Source of the DNA: an uncultured Collinsella sp. | GTDB lineage: Bacteria > Actinomycetota > Coriobacteriia > Coriobacteriales > Coriobacteriaceae | Assembly (NCBI GenBank): GCA_958435945.1 | Contig: CAUBIC010000012.1 | Location: 20,785-84,784 of the forward strand | DNA: 64,000 nt | Direction: 5' to 3' | Part shown: piece after piece, positions 35,557 to 45,644 of the stretch | Numbering within the stretch: position 1 is the stretch's first letter | How the letters are laid out: the number at the start of each line of letters is the position of its first letter | The notes under the pieces: generated by a model | The model's database searches: none | What the model was told of the DNA's origin: nothing | The model's input: only the letters and a program-made list of their open reading frames with translations | Made by a program: the position numbers and the translations under genes

Positions 35557-37671
35557 CTAGACCTGGTCGGCGCCCGCCGTCTCCAAACCGATCAAACGGA
35601 ACGGATCGGCCACGCCACCGATCGACTTTTGGAGCTCGCGCTGGCGCTGAGAATCTTGCATCGCTTGCATCGTCAGCACACGGCGCGCCTCATCGTCGAG
35701 CGACCGGTCCTGACGTAGCTTGGCCTGTGCGGCGCGCATGCGGCGCTTGATGGTGTAGAGCTCGAGGGTATCGAGCATAAACACGATGTTCGTCTCGGTG
35801 GGGTGCTTGCTCGTCGACGAAATACGCCCGGCGCTGACAAGCGACGCTGCCTCGGGACACACCGCGCGCGCCGCATCCATGCACGCCGTGGGGTCGGTGC
35901 CCGGCGGCGTCGCAAGCACGGCCCACGCGATGGACTCGTGACGCGGATCCACCCACTCGATCGAGCAGATGCGGTCGGCATACGTGCGGAACAGGTCGGG
36001 ATAGCTCGTGAGCATCGTCAGCAGCTCGCGCTCCCCCGCCAGAGACTTTCGCTCCAGGTCGGTCAGCACGATCGGCATCGTCGGTGCCGCAGACGCGTCC
36101 GTTGCATCGGCAACCGGCGCCGCGCCATCCAACCCAACCGGCACATCGATCGGCGGCATATCGCCGACGACCTCGACCGGCGCAGCCCCGTAGGCCTCGA
36201 GCGGCACATAGTCGTACGGCTCTTCCTCGACCGGTGCGGACACCGGCGGCGTCGCTCCCGACGCCCAGGCACCGCGAGACGTCCCTTGCGAAACGGACGC
36301 CCGACCGCCGGCGCTGCCTGCACGCTCGGCCTGCGCCCGCTGGCGCTCGTAGTTCTGCTCGCGACGACGCTCGGCGTCCTCACGCTTGGCAACATCGCGA
36401 AACACACGGCCCGAGCTCGAACGCACCGTCTCCAGATCCAAACCCAGCAGGTCGGCAATCTGGATAAAGTACGTATCGATCATATAGCTATCGCGCAGCG
36501 GATAGATGAGCGTCAGCGCATCCTCAAGCGCCTTGGCACGACCGCCCGGCGTGGTGATGTCGCTCGACTCCTGCAGCGACCGATATACAAAGTCCATGAG
36601 GGGCTCGGCGGCGTCGATACGCGCCTGCAGTGCCTCGCCACCATGCGCGGTGATGAACTCCATGGGGTCGTTGCCGTCGGGAAGCACCACGCAGCGCAGG
36701 TCCATCGAATCCTGCTCGATAAACTGAATCGCGCGGCGAGCGGCCTTTTGACCGGCGGCGTCGCCATCGAACATATACACGATGCGCTTGGCAAAGCGGG
36801 TGAGCGTCTTTACATGATGTTCCGTCAGCGCCGTGCCCAGCGTGGCGACGACGTTTTTAATCCCCGCCTCCCAGCAGGCGATACAGTCGGTATATCCCTC
36901 CACCACAATGGCGGTATCCTGCGCGACGATAAACTCCTTGGCCCAGTTAAAGCCGTAGAGGTTTCGCTTTTTATGGAACACGCTCGTCTCGGCGGTGTTG
37001 AGGTACTTCGGCTGGCCGTCGCCCATAATGCGCCCGCCAAAGGCGATGTTATGACCTTGCTCGTCAAAGATGGGAAACATCACGCGGTCGTAAAAACGGT
37101 CGGCAAGCTGCCCTCGCCCACGACTCACGGCCACGTTGGCGTCGATCATCTCCTGCGGGGTAAAGCCCGCCTGCGACAGATGCGACACCAGCATGTTGCG
37201 ACCCGGCGCAAAGCCCAGGCAGTAGCGGCGGCAGACGTCGCCACCCATACCGCGGCTCGCAAAGTACTCGCGCGGACGGCTGTCCTTACCGCGCATAAGC
37301 ATGGTGTGATAGAACTGGGCGGTTTCGGCACACAGGTCATAGATGCGGGCGCGCTTGGTGCCGCGCTCGCGATGGGCGCCGGTATCGTGCAGCTCAATGC
37401 CGGCACGGTCGGCCAGGTAGCGAATCGACTCGGGAAAGCTCAGGTTCTCGCGCTTCATGATATAGGTGAAGACGTCGCCGCCCTCACCACAGCCAAAGCA
37501 ATGCCACACCTGCGTGGCGGGGATAATGTGAAACGACGGTGTCTTTTCGCCATGGAAGGGGCAGCAACCCCAAAACTCATGGCCGCGGGGCTTGAGCTCA
37601 ACCGTTTCCTGCACGATGGCAACCAGATCGGACGCAGCACGCACCTGGTCTTTTTCCTCATCGCTAATCAC
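35557..37671 (-). CDS. dnaG: DNA primase
   Basis: Makes RNA primers for replication. The 704-residue protein has an N-terminal zinc-binding domain (CCPFHGEKTPSFH to HCFGCGEGGDVF). Then comes the TOPRIM catalytic core: acidic VVEGYTDCIACW, later YMFDGDAAGQKAA. A low-complexity linker rich in Ala and Pro (about 440-540) leads to the C-terminal helicase-binding domain. It overlaps ribF by 8 bases upstream. Location before rpoD is the classical arrangement. Confidence 0.96.
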   Translation of the reverse strand: MISDEEKDQVRAASDLVAIVQETVELKPRGHEFWGCCPFHGEKTPSFHIIPATQVWHCFGCGEGGDVFTYIMKRENLSFPESIRYLADRAGIELHDTGAHRERGTKRARIYDLCAETAQFYHTMLMRGKDSRPREYFASRGMGGDVCRRYCLGFAPGRNMLVSHLSQAGFTPQEMIDANVAVSRGRGQLADRFYDRVMFPIFDEQGHNIAFGGRIMGDGQPKYLNTAETSVFHKKRNLYGFNWAKEFIVAQDTAIVVEGYTDCIACWEAGIKNVVATLGTALTEHHVKTLTRFAKRIVYMFDGDAAGQKAARRAIQFIEQDSMDLRCVVLPDGNDPMEFITAHGGEALQARIDAAEPLMDFVYRSLQESSDITTPGGRAKALEDALTLIYPLRDSYMIDTYFIQIADLLGLDLETVRSSSGRVFRDVAKREDAERRREQNYERQRAQAERAGSAGGRASVSQGTSRGAWASGATPPVSAPVEEEPYDYVPLEAYGAAPVEVVGDMPPIDVPVGLDGAAPVADATDASAAPTMPIVLTDLERKSLAGERELLTMLTSYPDLFRTYADRICSIEWVDPRHESIAWAVLATPPGTDPTACMDAARAVCPEAASLVSAGRISSTSKHPTETNIVFMLDTLELYTIKRRMRAAQAKLRQDRSLDDEARRVLTMQAMQDSQRQRELQKSIGGVADPFRLIGLETAGADQV

Positions 37672-38671
37672 GGATGCTCACCCCCTGCTCACCCAAGTTG
37701 TGGCGAATATCGTCAATATTACCCTCGACGGTCGCGATAAGCTCGTCCAGCGAATCGAACACGCGCGACGGGCGCAGCCAGCGCGTAAACGCCAGCGACA
37801 CCGAGGCGCCGTACAGGTCGCCCGCATACCCGATCAAGTTGGCCTCGAGATGCGCCGAGGCGGCATCGTCGGCATACGTCGGCGGCAGGCCCACGTTGAC
37901 AGCGGCAGGCCATACGGTATCGTCGACCAGCACCAGGCCCTCGTAGACGCCATCGGCAGGCACCTGAATGCCCTCGGGCACCTGAATATTTGCCGTGGGA
38001 AAACCCATGTCGGAACCCTGGTGACGACCGCCGGCAACAATACCTCGCAACATGTACGGGCGGCCGAGCAGCTCGGCAGCAAGCTCAACATGACCCTGGC
38101 GCAGCTCCTGGCGAATACGGGTAGCGCAGATTGTCTGCCCATCGACGCACAGCAGCTCGTGGCCATAGACGTCAACTCCGTGCTCGGAACCCCATGTCTG
38201 CATCTCGGCAACGCCCGAGGCGCCGCCGCGACCCAGCCTAAAGTCGCTGCCCACACGAATCGAGCGGATATCGACGACGTGCGACAGCAGCTTAAGAAAG
38301 CCCTCATGGTCGAGAGCCGCCACCGCAGGCGTGAAGGGAACGGCCACGACCGCATCGACCCCGGTGAGAGCCAGGGCATGAAGACGGTCGGCCGTCGTCA
38401 TCAGTTTTTGAGCGGGCGAGGAACTCACCACTACGTCCGGGTCGGGATCGAAAGTGACCACGACCGCCTTGCAGCCGTGGTTACGCGCATCGCGAACGAC
38501 CGCGTCGATCAGTTCGTGATGCCCCCGATGCACGCCATCGAATACGCCGATGGCGATCGACGCGGCGCCCAGGCACGCGCAATCATCAAATGCATCGGCG
38601 GCGACGATGCGGGCCTCATCCGACTCGCCCGCGAAAAAGATATGCGCGAGCTCGTGAGAGGTCAGCATCAT
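37664..38671 (-). CDS. ribF: Bifunctional riboflavin kinase/FAD synthetase
   Basis: Converts riboflavin to FMN and then FAD. The 335-residue protein has the N-terminal adenylyltransferase domain (IGVFDGVHRGHHELID, then VVVTFDPDPD, and SDFRLGRGGAS) and a C-terminal riboflavin-kinase barrel (GRPYMLRGIV, GFPTANIQVP). It overlaps truB by four bases (ATGA) and dnaG by eight, so translation is probably coupled along this row. The truB-ribF neighbourhood is widely conserved. Confidence 0.94.
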   Translation of the reverse strand: MMLTSHELAHIFFAGESDEARIVAADAFDDCACLGAASIAIGVFDGVHRGHHELIDAVVRDARNHGCKAVVVTFDPDPDVVVSSSPAQKLMTTADRLHALALTGVDAVVAVPFTPAVAALDHEGFLKLLSHVVDIRSIRVGSDFRLGRGGASGVAEMQTWGSEHGVDVYGHELLCVDGQTICATRIRQELRQGHVELAAELLGRPYMLRGIVAGGRHQGSDMGFPTANIQVPEGIQVPADGVYEGLVLVDDTVWPAAVNVGLPPTYADDAASAHLEANLIGYAGDLYGASVSLAFTRWLRPSRVFDSLDELIATVEGNIDDIRHNLGEQGVSIRD

Positions 38672-39600
38672 CGAACACCGCCGATCGCCTGCGGAAAGAC
38701 ATGCTCCATTACAAAGCGACCACCCTCGATACGGGCAAGCGCCTTAAGCCCGCCATCGAGCACCAGCGCAAACGGCGCCTTCGACGCATCGAAGCCCGCA
38801 AGCGCGCGCTCAATAGGAATGCGACGTCCGCACAGCAGATCGTCGGCAAGATCGCCCGGCAAGTCGACGCGCGTGGCGCCCAGTGCCGCAATGGGATCCA
38901 AGGCAAAGCCGGCAGCGGACTCGGCAGAAAGTTCCTCGACCGCATGGCAGGCACCGATGGAAACGACGCCGGAGGCTGTACGGCGCAATGCGGAAATATG
39001 CGCCGCGTTGTCACAGACACGACCCAGGTCGCGAGCGAGCGCACGGATATAGGTGCCCTTACTCACCGAAAACGCCACGGTCCAAACGCAAGCATCGCCC
39101 TCGCCGCCCACGGCAATCAGGTCGGCGGAATATACCTCGATCGGACGCGGGGGCAGTGACACGGCATTGCCCTCGCGCGCAGCCTTATAGGCGCGCACGC
39201 CGTTGACCGAAATGGCCGAAAACGCCGGAGGCACCTGCATCTGCGGGCCCAGCATGCCGGACAGGCGCTCGCGGGCATAGGCCGGATCGCGCAGGTCGGC
39301 GGCAATGGGCACTGTGCGGACGGCCTCGCCTTCCGCATCATCGGTATTGGTCTCGACGCCAAACGAGATGTCGGCGACGTAGCTTTTGGTATCGAGCGTG
39401 AGCATGCCCAGCAGACGCGTTGCCTGGCCCACGCCCACCACCATGACGCCCGATGCCATGGGGTCGAGCGTTCCGGCATGACCGACGCGCCGTTCATGGA
39501 GGGCGCGTCGGCATTGCGAAACCACGTCATGGGACGTGCAGCCCACCGGCTTATCGACGGCGAGCAGCATATTAAGTTGAGAAGGTGTACGACGAGCCAT
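38668..39600 (-). CDS. truB: tRNA pseudouridine(55) synthase
   Basis: Makes pseudouridine 55 in the T-loop of nearly all tRNAs. The 310-residue protein shows LLAVDKPVGCTSHDVV, the catalytic motif VGHAGTLDPMASGVM with its Asp, and SKGTYIRALARDLG. The ATG at 39600 has a weak GGATGG upstream; the alternative MLLAVDKP is ten codons later. It lies 15 bp after nrnA and overlaps ribF by four bases, as part of the nusA-infB row. Confidence 0.94.
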   Translation of the reverse strand: MARRTPSQLNMLLAVDKPVGCTSHDVVSQCRRALHERRVGHAGTLDPMASGVMVVGVGQATRLLGMLTLDTKSYVADISFGVETNTDDAEGEAVRTVPIAADLRDPAYARERLSGMLGPQMQVPPAFSAISVNGVRAYKAAREGNAVSLPPRPIEVYSADLIAVGGEGDACVWTVAFSVSKGTYIRALARDLGRVCDNAAHISALRRTASGVVSIGACHAVEELSAESAAGFALDPIAALGATRVDLPGDLADDLLCGRRIPIERALAGFDASKAPFALVLDGGLKALARIEGGRFVMEHVFPQAIGGVR

Positions 39601-39615
39601 GTACCATCCAAAAAG

Positions 39616-40659
39616 TTAGAGCTCGACGGTCACCGAAGCGGGATCCTCCCCTACCAGCTCGGCCAGCATGGGAAGTGCCACGGTGAGCGTCTCGGAAATC
39701 GTTCCGGCGTTGGTAAAGCCGGCGGCAGCGTGGTGCCCACCTCCGCCAAAGTTGGCCGCAATCTCGGAAACATCAAGTTCGCCCTTGGAGCGCAGGTTAC
39801 CGCGCACCTTGGTATCGCCCTCGATGCCCTTAAGGAACAGGCAAACCTCGACGCCCATCACCGAGCGCACCACATCGACCAGACCGTCGCACTCATCAGA
39901 GGTGACGCCGCATTCCTTAAGGTCACTTTCGTACGCATAGCTATACGCCACGCGCCCGTGCGCGACCGTCTTGATGCGACCCATGACGATGGACTTGAGG
40001 TGCAAGAACTCGACACGCATGCTCTGATAGACCTCGAGCGCGACGCGTGCCGGATCGGCACCGTGCGCCACCAGACGCGAGGCGGCATGAAACGCTGCGG
40101 CATCGGCGTTCTGATACTGAAAACGACCGGTGTCGGTGACCAGGCCGCACAGCAGGCAGGTAGCGATGCTATCGCTTGCGGTAATACCACAATCGGCCAA
40201 AAAACGGTCGATGATCATGGCACAAGCAGCGGCATTGACGCACCTAAGGCTGACCTCGGCAAACTCCTCACGCGCCGGGTGATGGTCAAAGCATGCCACA
40301 TGGGCCGAACGACGGAGTACCTCGGCGGAATTATTGAGGCGCTCGACGACCGGCACGTCCACCGAGATGAACAGGTCCGGGTTACCGGTGTAGGCAGATG
40401 CCGGCACCAGCAGATCGGCACCCTCCATAAAACGGTAGATGCGCGGAACGGGATCGTCGTCTGCCAGCAGCAGGGCGATGTCCTTGTCGGGGAACACCTT
40501 CATGAGCGAAAGGCCCAGGCCCAACACGGAGCCCAGGGCATCGCCGTCGGGAGAGGTGTGACCCGAGATCGCAATGGAGGACGCACCCTCGATAAGCTCG
40601 AGGATGCGTCGTTTAATATCTGCAGACTCGCACAAGGCGAGATCGGCGGAATTAGTCAT
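39616..40659 (-). CDS. nrnA: DHH-family phosphoesterase, NrnA-like oligoribonuclease/pAp phosphatase
   Basis: A 347-residue DHH/DHHA1 protein. The DHH domain has GHTSPDGDALGSVLGL, then VDVP and the signature CFDHHPAREEF; TDTGRFQYQNA gives another metal ligand. The DHHA1 domain ends with NFGGGGHHAAAGF. NrnA-type enzymes degrade short RNA oligomers and can dephosphorylate pAp; c-di-AMP hydrolysis to AMP is another option for related proteins. It overlaps rbfA by eight bases, the usual rbfA-nrnA-truB order. Confidence 0.9.
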   Translation of the reverse strand: MTNSADLALCESADIKRRILELIEGASSIAISGHTSPDGDALGSVLGLGLSLMKVFPDKDIALLLADDDPVPRIYRFMEGADLLVPASAYTGNPDLFISVDVPVVERLNNSAEVLRRSAHVACFDHHPAREEFAEVSLRCVNAAACAMIIDRFLADCGITASDSIATCLLCGLVTDTGRFQYQNADAAAFHAASRLVAHGADPARVALEVYQSMRVEFLHLKSIVMGRIKTVAHGRVAYSYAYESDLKECGVTSDECDGLVDVVRSVMGVEVCLFLKGIEGDTKVRGNLRSKGELDVSEIAANFGGGGHHAAAGFTNAGTISETLTVALPMLAELVGEDPASVTVEL

Positions 40660-41062
40660 CTAAAGCTGCCTCCAGCGCGGCATCCGCTATCGGGTAGCCG
40701 TCCTCGTCCTTTTCGATCGCAAGCGTGGCGGGAACGTTTTCCAGCGCGCGCGTGATGCGTTCGGCCTCATCGGTCGAGCGATCGATGCGAAAATCGAGCT
40801 CGGGCGTGACGCGCCAATCGAGCGAGCGAGCCAACAGGCTACGAATGCGGCCCTTGGCGCTGGCGAGCGCCTCCATGACCTCCTCGTAGCGGCTCGCGTC
40901 GCACGACACGTACACGCGCGCGAACGAACGGTCCACCGCGACCTCGACCGCGGTCAGGGTGACCAGGTCGAGACGCGGATCGGAAACCTCAAAGAGCAGG
41001 ATATAACCGAGCTTCTCGCGAAGCTGCTCGCCTAAACGGCGGGTTGCCTGCGTTTGCTTCAT
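40652..41062 (-). CDS. rbfA: Ribosome-binding factor A
   Basis: A 136-residue KH-like protein that helps mature the 30S subunit. It opens with RRLGEQLREKLGYILLFEVSDPRL and has DRSFARVYVSCDA and the C-terminal PELDFRIDRS, all family features. It starts 11 bp after infB and overlaps nrnA by eight bases. Confidence 0.94.
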   Translation of the reverse strand: MKQTQATRRLGEQLREKLGYILLFEVSDPRLDLVTLTAVEVAVDRSFARVYVSCDASRYEEVMEALASAKGRIRSLLARSLDWRVTPELDFRIDRSTDEAERITRALENVPATLAIEKDEDGYPIADAALEAALDD

Positions 41063-41073
41063 AGCGCTACCCC

Positions 41074-43788
41074 CTACTCGGTACGGGCAACCTGGTCGAT
41101 GCGGTAGCCCTCAATGGTGTCGCCAGGCTTGATGTCCTGGAAGTTCTCCAGGCCAATACCGCCCTCGGAGCCGCTCTTGAGGCTCTTGGCCTCGTCCTTG
41201 TAGTGGCGCATCGAGGCGATTTTACCGTTGAAGACCACGATGCCGTCCCGCACCAGGCGCACAGAATCGGTCGCGGCGATCTCGCCCTCTTCGACGCGGA
41301 CACCGGCGGCGATACCAACCTTGGGCACCTTGAAGGTATCCAGGACGGTCGCAGTACCCGTGGAGACCTCGACCTCGGTGGGCTTGAGCATACCGATGCG
41401 GGCAGCGTCGAGGTCCTCGAGGCACTTGTAGATGACGTCGTAGCAACGGATCTCGACGCCCTCGCGCTCGGCGGCGGAGCGGGCCTTGCCGTCGGGACGG
41501 ACGCCAAAGCCGATGATGATGGCGTTGGAAGCGTCGGCCAGGACGACGTCGGTCTCGTTGATGGCACCAACGGCGGAATGGATCGTGTTGATGCGCACCT
41601 CGGACTGATCCATCTTGTCGAGGGAGTCCTGAAGGGCCTCGATGGAGCCCTGGACGTCGGCCTTGATGATAAGGTTGAGCTCCTTGACCTCGGCGTCGGC
41701 GATGGTCTCGAAGAGGTTCTCGAGCGTCACGTGCTTCACGCGGCTCTGCTCCTCGATACGGGCCTTGAGCGAACGCTCATCAGCCAGGGCGCGAGCCTCG
41801 CGCTCGTCCTCGAACACGCGGAACTCGTCACCGGCGTTGGGCACGGACTGCAGGCCCAAGATCTCGACGGCGTCGGAGGGGCCGGCCTCGGTGACGGCGT
41901 TGCCCTTGGGATCGAGCATGGCGCGGACGCGGCCGTAGGTAAGGCCGGCGACCAGCGTATCGCCCACGTGCAGGGTACCGCGGGTCACGAGAACCGTGGC
42001 AACCGAGCCGCGGCCCTTGTCGAGCTTGGCCTCGAGAACGTTGCCGGAGGCAAAGGTGTCGGGGTTGGCCTTGAGCTCGAGCACGTCGGCCTGGAGCAGC
42101 ACGGTCTCGAGCAGGTCGTCGATACCGATCTTCTGCTTGGCCGAGATGTTGACGAACATGTTCTGTCCGCCCCACTCCTCGGGGATGATGCCGTACTCGG
42201 TGAGTTCCTGGCGCACGCGGTCGGGGTTGGCGCCCGGCTTATCGATCTTGTTGACGGCGACGACGATGGGTACGCCGGCGGCCTTGGCGTGGTTGATCGA
42301 CTCGATGGTCTGAGGCATGACGCCGTCGTCGGCAGCAACGATCAGGATGACGATGTCGGTCACCTTGGCGCCGCGGGCACGCATGGCCGTAAAGGTGGCG
42401 TGGCCCGGGGTATCGATGAAGGTGATCTTGCGGTCGTTGATCATGACCTGCGAAGCGCCGATGGCCTGAGTGATGCCGCCCGCCTCGCCGGCAGCGACAC
42501 CGGTGTGACGGATGGCGTCGAGAAGGCTCGTCTTGCCGTGGTCGACGTGACCCATGACGGTGACGACCGGGGCGCGGGGCTTAAGGTCGGCGGGATCGTC
42601 GTAGAACGAGAAGGTGTTTTCCTCCTCGGGGGTGATGATCTTGATCTGACGGCCCAGGTCGTCGGCGACGAGCTCGACGAGGTCGTCGGACATGGACTGC
42701 GTCATCGTGAGCGGCGTGCCCAGCAGGAACAGGCGCTTGATGATGTCGTTGGCCGGAACGTCAAGCGCCTCGGCGAGCTCCTGGACGGTAACGCCCTGGG
42801 AGACCTTGATGGCGTCGAGCTCCTCGGGGTTCACGCCCTGGGCCAGCGCCTCCTCTATCTTGCGCTCCTCCTGAGCCTTAGCAGCCTCGCGCTCGCGCTT
42901 CTCCTTACGCTTCTTGCGGCGACCGGTGGACTCGCGAGAGGCCTCCTCGACGGCGGCGCGGGCCTCCTCGAGCACCTTCTCGCGGCTGTACTCCTCGGCC
43001 TCACGCGCCATGCGGCTGTAGTGGTCCTCATCGTTGCCGTGACCGCCCTTGCGCTTCTTGCCCTTGCCCTGCTTATCGGGGTTGGGGAAGTCCATGCCGG
43101 CAGCGACGTTGTTGCTGGCGTTGGTGCGATGGCTGTGCGGACGGCTCTCGGAGGCGTTGCGCTCGGAGTTGCTGTCGGAGGCGTTGCGATCGTTACGACG
43201 GCCACCTCGGCGGTCGTTGTTGCCGCCACGACGGTTGCCGCGCTCGGCGGCGCGCTCGGCCTTGGCCTTCGCCTCGGCGTCCTTCTTCTCCTTGAGAACG
43301 GTCTCCTGTGCGGCGATCTGGTCGAGCAGCGAACGGAAGCGCGAACCGGAGTCGGAAGCGGGGACGGCGCGGCGCTGGGCCTCGCGGGCAGCCTCCTCCT
43401 TCTCGCGGGCAAGGCGCTCCTGCTCGGCCTTCTTCTTGGCCTCGGCCTCGGCGCGGGCGGCCTCCTCGGCAGCCTGGGCGGCGGCGAACTGGCGGCGCTC
43501 CTCCTCGCGTGCCTTCTCGGCGGCGATGCGCTCGCGCTCGGCCTCGGCAGCGCGCGCTGCCTCCTCGGCGGCGGCTGCCTCCTCCTCGGCCTGCTTGGCG
43601 GCCTCGACTTCCTTGGCGCGGGCCTCGATCACCGAAGCGAGCTGCTTGCGGACCATGGCGACGTAGGCGTCCTCCAGGGCGGAGGAAGCGGACTTAGCGG
43701 GAATCTTCATTTCGGCGAGATGACCCATCAGTTCCTTGGAGGTCATGCCGAACTCTTTGGCCAGGGTGGACACACGGACTTTTGCCAT
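41074..43788 (-). CDS. infB: Translation initiation factor IF-2
   Basis: GTPase that delivers initiator tRNA to the ribosome. The 904-residue protein has an N-terminal IF2_N helix (VSTLAKEFGMTSKELMGHL). A long charged coiled coil, rich in Glu/Ala/Arg, and an Arg/Gly/Asn-rich stretch follow to about 290. The G domain shows GHVDHGKTSLLDAIR, DTPGHATFTAMRARG and NKIDKPGAN. Domains II-IV follow, with the fMet-tRNA-binding end. It starts 92 bp after nusA and is 11 bp before rbfA. No ylxR gene lies between nusA and infB. Confidence 0.97.
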   Translation of the reverse strand: MAKVRVSTLAKEFGMTSKELMGHLAEMKIPAKSASSALEDAYVAMVRKQLASVIEARAKEVEAAKQAEEEAAAAEEAARAAEAERERIAAEKAREEERRQFAAAQAAEEAARAEAEAKKKAEQERLAREKEEAAREAQRRAVPASDSGSRFRSLLDQIAAQETVLKEKKDAEAKAKAERAAERGNRRGGNNDRRGGRRNDRNASDSNSERNASESRPHSHRTNASNNVAAGMDFPNPDKQGKGKKRKGGHGNDEDHYSRMAREAEEYSREKVLEEARAAVEEASRESTGRRKKRKEKREREAAKAQEERKIEEALAQGVNPEELDAIKVSQGVTVQELAEALDVPANDIIKRLFLLGTPLTMTQSMSDDLVELVADDLGRQIKIITPEEENTFSFYDDPADLKPRAPVVTVMGHVDHGKTSLLDAIRHTGVAAGEAGGITQAIGASQVMINDRKITFIDTPGHATFTAMRARGAKVTDIVILIVAADDGVMPQTIESINHAKAAGVPIVVAVNKIDKPGANPDRVRQELTEYGIIPEEWGGQNMFVNISAKQKIGIDDLLETVLLQADVLELKANPDTFASGNVLEAKLDKGRGSVATVLVTRGTLHVGDTLVAGLTYGRVRAMLDPKGNAVTEAGPSDAVEILGLQSVPNAGDEFRVFEDEREARALADERSLKARIEEQSRVKHVTLENLFETIADAEVKELNLIIKADVQGSIEALQDSLDKMDQSEVRINTIHSAVGAINETDVVLADASNAIIIGFGVRPDGKARSAAEREGVEIRCYDVIYKCLEDLDAARIGMLKPTEVEVSTGTATVLDTFKVPKVGIAAGVRVEEGEIAATDSVRLVRDGIVVFNGKIASMRHYKDEAKSLKSGSEGGIGLENFQDIKPGDTIEGYRIDQVARTE

Positions 43789-43879
43789 ATGACTTCACCT
43801 ACCCTTTCTGGCACCTTGGGTGCCTAGAGACTGAACGAGCGTGGGAGATGCACCGGGACCTGTCCGGCGCGACCGCGCG

Positions 43880-45127
43880 CTAGATCAGGTCCTCCGCATC
43901 ATCGAAGGCGTCGGTGTCGTGGACACCGCAGAAACGGGAGCCCGGACGGGCCTGGTTGCGGCACTGGACGCCGTCCTCGGACACGTACTCGCAGCGACGG
44001 GCGTCGTCGTCCTCCTCGTCACCGATCAGGTCGGCGGCGGGCTCCTCGTGAACGGGGACGTTCTTGAGGATGTCGGCGGCAAGGGTCTCGGACTTGATGT
44101 CGATGTGCCAGCCGGTCAGGCGAGCGGCGAGGCGGGCGTTCTGACCCTCCTTGCCGATGGCGAGCGAAAGCTGGTCGTCGGGCACGATCACGCCGGCGTA
44201 GGCCTTCTCCTCGTCGATGAGGACGCGGGTGACCTTGGCGGGCGACAGGGCGTTGGCGACGTAGACGGCCGGATCGGCATCCCACAGGATGACGTCGACG
44301 CGCTCACCGCGGAGCTCGCCTACGACGGCGCGGACACGGCTGCCCTTGGGGCCGACGCAGGCGCCCACGGGATCCAGGCGGTCGTCGAGCGAGTGGACGG
44401 CGACCTTGGAGCGCTGGCCGGGCTCGCGGGCGATCGACTTGATCTGGACGGTGCCCTCATAGATCTCGGGCACCTCCTGCTCAAACAGACGACGCATGAG
44501 CTCGGGATGGGTGCGGGAGATGACAATCGGCGGGCGGCTGTGCTCGCCGCGAACCGGCTGCAGGTTGGAATTGGGATCGCGGACGTCGATGATCACAGCC
44601 TTGATGTGCTGGTTGTGCAGATAGCGCTCGCCCATCGGACGCTCGTTGCGCTCGTTCTCGTAACGACGCTGGTCAAAATGCGGCAGCTCGGCCTCGACGC
44701 CATCGCGGATCTTGACGATCGTGAAGTCGGGCGTGGACTGCAGCACGGTACCGCTGATGAGGTCACCGATACGACCGGAGAACTCCTCGTAGATCTGCTC
44801 GCGGGCGGAGTTGCGCACGATGGCGTTGATCTCGGCCTTGGCGTGCTGGGCGGCGATGCGGCTCGTGTTCTTGGGGGTGACGTCGATCTCCTCGAACTCG
44901 GTGAAGTTGCCCTCCTCGTCCATGGAATCGTCGATCGGCTCCAGACGGTAGACGTAGATCTTGCCGGTGGTGCGGTCGATGGTCACCTTGGCGCCCCACT
45001 CAAGATGCAGGATCTCGGCATAACTCTTGGCGAGCGACTGCTCCAGGCGGTCGATCAGGTAGAGCTGGTCGATGTGCCTCTCCTGGCAAAGCTCCATCAG
45101 GGCGGACATCATGTCGGATGCTGCCAT
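43880..45127 (-). CDS. nusA: Transcription termination/antitermination factor NusA, with Cys/His tail
   Basis: RNA-polymerase-binding factor that promotes pausing and termination. The 415-residue protein has the NusA N-terminal domain, an S1 domain (GDLISGTVLQ onward) and KH domains with DPVGACVGPKGSRVRAV and LAIGKEGQNARLAARLTG. The C-terminus then carries CEYVSEDGVQC and, nine residues on, CGVH, a possible zinc knuckle not part of standard NusA. The ATG at 45127 follows the rimP stop by one base, with AAGGAAAG upstream. The leader hairpin before rimP makes NusA feedback on its own operon plausible. Confidence 0.95.
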   Translation of the reverse strand: MAASDMMSALMELCQERHIDQLYLIDRLEQSLAKSYAEILHLEWGAKVTIDRTTGKIYVYRLEPIDDSMDEEGNFTEFEEIDVTPKNTSRIAAQHAKAEINAIVRNSAREQIYEEFSGRIGDLISGTVLQSTPDFTIVKIRDGVEAELPHFDQRRYENERNERPMGERYLHNQHIKAVIIDVRDPNSNLQPVRGEHSRPPIVISRTHPELMRRLFEQEVPEIYEGTVQIKSIAREPGQRSKVAVHSLDDRLDPVGACVGPKGSRVRAVVGELRGERVDVILWDADPAVYVANALSPAKVTRVLIDEEKAYAGVIVPDDQLSLAIGKEGQNARLAARLTGWHIDIKSETLAADILKNVPVHEEPAADLIGDEEDDDARRCEYVSEDGVQCRNQARPGSRFCGVHDTDAFDDAEDLI

Positions 45128-45128
45128 C

Positions 45129-45623
45129 TTACTTTCCTTCCTTCGCGGGCTTGAAGTCATAGGTGGGCTTCAACTTGCACTTTTTAACATCAGAGAAATC
45201 GAGGGTGACGGACTCGCCGTCCTCGAGCTCGAGGGTCACGTTCGTCTCGGTCGCGGCGGCAATCTTGCCGGAGTACTTGCGACGGCCCTCGGTGGCGGTG
45301 GAGGTGAGCTCGCAGTCCTCGCCCACAAAGCGGGCAAAGTCGCGCGGACGGCGCAGCGGGCGCGCCATACCCGGGCTCGACACCTCGAGCGTATAGCTCG
45401 AAGAAATGGGGTCGAGCTCCTCGATTACGTCGCCGACCCACTTGGTATTGGCCGTGACGTCGTTGAGCGACAGGCTCTGACCCTCGGCACCCTCGATACG
45501 CACACGCACGCAGGGGGCCTTGGTGGCGCCCACGAGCTCAACGTCGACAATATCGACATCGTGCTGGGGAGCGACGGCCTCGAGCGCGTCGATGATCGCC
45601 TGCTCGGTCTTGGTCTTGACCAT
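45129..45623 (-). CDS. rimP: Ribosome maturation factor RimP
   Basis: A 164-residue protein needed for 30S maturation, with DVDIVDVELVGATKAPCVRVRI in the N-terminal domain, then YTLEVSSPGMARPLRRPRDF as the main signature, and an SH3-like C-terminal domain. The start at 45623 has GGAGG upstream; the frame stays open far beyond it but reads through the leader hairpin and promoter, so the extension is not coding. rimP-nusA-infB is a near-universal order. Confidence 0.93.
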   Translation of the reverse strand: MVKTKTEQAIIDALEAVAPQHDVDIVDVELVGATKAPCVRVRIEGAEGQSLSLNDVTANTKWVGDVIEELDPISSSYTLEVSSPGMARPLRRPRDFARFVGEDCELTSTATEGRRKYSGKIAAATETNVTLELEDGESVTLDFSDVKKCKLKPTYDFKPAKEGK

Positions 45624-45644
45624 TGCGGCACCTCCATCCATACA

